Below are positions 63,037-64,000 of a stretch of DNA of 64,000 nt, one piece after another (position 1 is the stretch's first letter; each line of letters begins with the position of its first letter). The stretch covers positions 69,534-133,533 of the forward strand of contig CAWGXI010000009.1 in assembly GCA_963826515.1 (NCBI GenBank), written 5' to 3'. The translations under genes and the position numbers were made by a program. The DNA comes from DATFVJ01 sp963826515 (GTDB taxonomy: Bacteria; Actinomycetota; Actinomycetes; Streptosporangiales; Streptosporangiaceae). The notes beneath the pieces were generated by a model, which did no database searches, had not been told where the DNA came from, and saw nothing but the letters and a program-made list of their open reading frames with translations.

Positions 63037-63883
63037 TCAGGCCCCATGTAGGTAGAGCGGCGTAATCAGGCTACTGGTGGACACCTTTCTCGTATCCCGG
63101 TCAAATTCGCGGATCTTGTGAGAGCAGAGAACCTTTTGGTTTTAACGTCGCGGTAAACCTCGGCTAGATGCTTGTCGAGATAGTGGATAACTCCGCTTGA
63201 TCCCATGGCATGGATGCCTGCTATGTAGAGGAATGTGCCGCGACCGTCCGGTCGTGGAAGCCTGGCTACGTAACCGATGTCACCACACTCGCCCTCATCC
63301 ATTGGTGACCTGTACGTGGTCCCGGCTGTCTTGTCTGCCAGGTACCAGCCGTTGTCATCGTTCTCAAAAGCGATGTGGGGGTCTGATTCTATCACCTGGG
63401 CAATGAGAGGCGACAGCCGAGGGCCGCAGATGACCACCAGGTTATCCCGGTTCAGCCGCACCATCCCCGGCGGCTGAATGATCTTGTAGACGGTATTAGG
63501 CCCATGGCTTTGACGGACTCTGACAGGTCTAGGTAAGCCTGAAAGTCCTCTTGTGCAAGGACCGGGCCGGGCTCCCCTGCCGCCTTCTTGGGTGCTTCAA
63601 GCTTGCCGCCGAGTGCGACGGTGAGCTGCTCGAGTACCCCAGAATGCGCGTTCCGCGCAGGTCCGGCCTTGGTGAGCTGGCTTATCCGGCCCCGGCTGAC
63701 TCCCAGAGCTTCAGCGATCTGTGCGTGGGACATCCCGGCCGCGATCATTTCCTCTACCGACTCGCGGCGTATACGGGATAGCTCGTTGACAACCGCTTGG
63801 TACCGGTCGAGCAACCCGGCCGCTTCCTTCGCGCGAACCACTGGGTCCGGTACGTCCGCTAGCAGCTTGACCTGTTCGTCCAC
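63037..63883 (-). pseudogene. HTH regulator with conserved C-terminal domain, two one-base deletions
   Basis: ATG 63883 gives MDEQVKLLADVPDPVVRAKE, an HTH at ESVEEMIAAGMSHAQIAEAL GVSRGRI (about residues 42-68; spaced only for length), then SVKAMG. A missing base near 63503 shifts to NTVYKIIQPPGMVRLNRDN, VICGPRLSPLIAQVIESDP and GTFLYIAGIHAMGSSGVIHY. A second loss near 63105 restores IREFDRDTRKVSTSSLITPL YLHGA, ending at 63037. Each break is one base, so sequencing error or recent inactivation are both possible. The protein would combine an HTH with an uncharacterised sensor-like domain, and is paired with the PP2C gene. Confidence 0.72.
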
Positions 63884-63896
63884 ATCGCCACATCCC

Positions 63897-63976
63897 TGCC
63901 TAGAGGATCTATCAGTCTAGCGGCATTCCCTCCTAGGCACTGTGTTGCCTAGACCCCATAAGTGAGGTGCCTATGG
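63897..63976. promoter_or_regulatory. Operator-like cluster of TGCCTAG sites upstream of the HTH gene
   Basis: A perfect inverted repeat CTAGGCA (63933-63939), six bases, TGCCTAG (63946-63952) is flanked by a further TGCCTAG at 63897-63903 and a TGCCTAT near 63970. The cluster lies 14-90 bases before the HTH gene start. This is the layout of an autoregulatory operator/promoter. Confidence 0.6.
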
Positions 63977-64000
63977 GGGGTTGACAGTCCAGCGCCACGG

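Overview
The window is high-GC actinobacterial chromosome. This is inferred from strongly GC-biased third codon positions, frequent GTG/TTG starts, AGGAG-type ribosome binding sites and actinobacterial gene families such as a Pmt-type mannosyltransferase, a DUF2203 protein and a DUF1269 protein. I cannot name the species. It combines a conserved core with a large accessory zone full of broken genes, insertion sequences (IS) and integrase remnants.

Layout. (1) 1-8.4 kb is ordered chromosome: the end of aspartokinase coupled to asd, a DUF2203 gene, hisS, a small cupin ORF coupled to a DMT exporter, a DUF1508 gene, and an operon of an FGGY sugar kinase with a PLP-dependent sphingosine-phosphate-lyase-like enzyme. 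(2) 8.5-23.3 kb mixes intact genes (DUF1269, ArsR, Pmt mannosyltransferase, zinc alcohol dehydrogenase, SDR, GNAT, C5-cytosine methyltransferase) with decayed ones: PAS-GAF sensor, cation antiporter, threonine-dehydratase/McrA chimera, SRPBCC, carotenoid oxygenase, sugar ABC ATPase, SorC regulator, aminoglycoside phosphotransferase and Glu dehydrogenase. (3) 23.6-28.8 kb is a molybdate uptake operon (HTH-TOBE regulator, modA, modB, modC). A nearby molbindin gene is split by an IS1380-type element.

(4) 29-47.4 kb is IS-rich. It has a coiled-coil protein built of three 450-bp repeats, two IS630-type elements abutting at a single TA inside an HxlR regulator gene, a passenger gene inside one of them, a two-domain 3-hydroxyacyl-CoA dehydrogenase, a decayed set of tyrosine recombinases, a truncated third IS630 copy, a flavoprotein disulfide reductase coupled to a VOC protein, and an IS4-type element with a second IS1380 copy nested in it. 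(5) 47.4-58 kb has a dynamin-like GTPase without its P-loop, hydrogenase-4 membrane-subunit remnants, intact inorganic pyrophosphatase, a broken MFS gene, an MMPL transporter and a YihY/BrkB protein. (6) 58-64 kb looks like the end of an integrated element: an integrase fragment beside the 3' half of a tRNA-Pro gene, a tRNA-Ser-like fragment, SSB-like and Vsr-like remnants, a heptad-repeat protein, a broken IS30 transposase, and a two-gene module (HTH regulator plus PP2C-like protein) preceded by repeated TGCCTAG operator-like sites.

Many accessory genes carry single-base frameshifts, while lysC, asd, hisS, modABC and ppa are clean. That contrast favours real decay over random sequencing error, although unpolished long-read indels cannot be excluded from sequence alone. 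The best candidates for something new are the IS630 passenger gene, the HTH/PP2C module with its operators, and the two repeat-built coiled-coil proteins.
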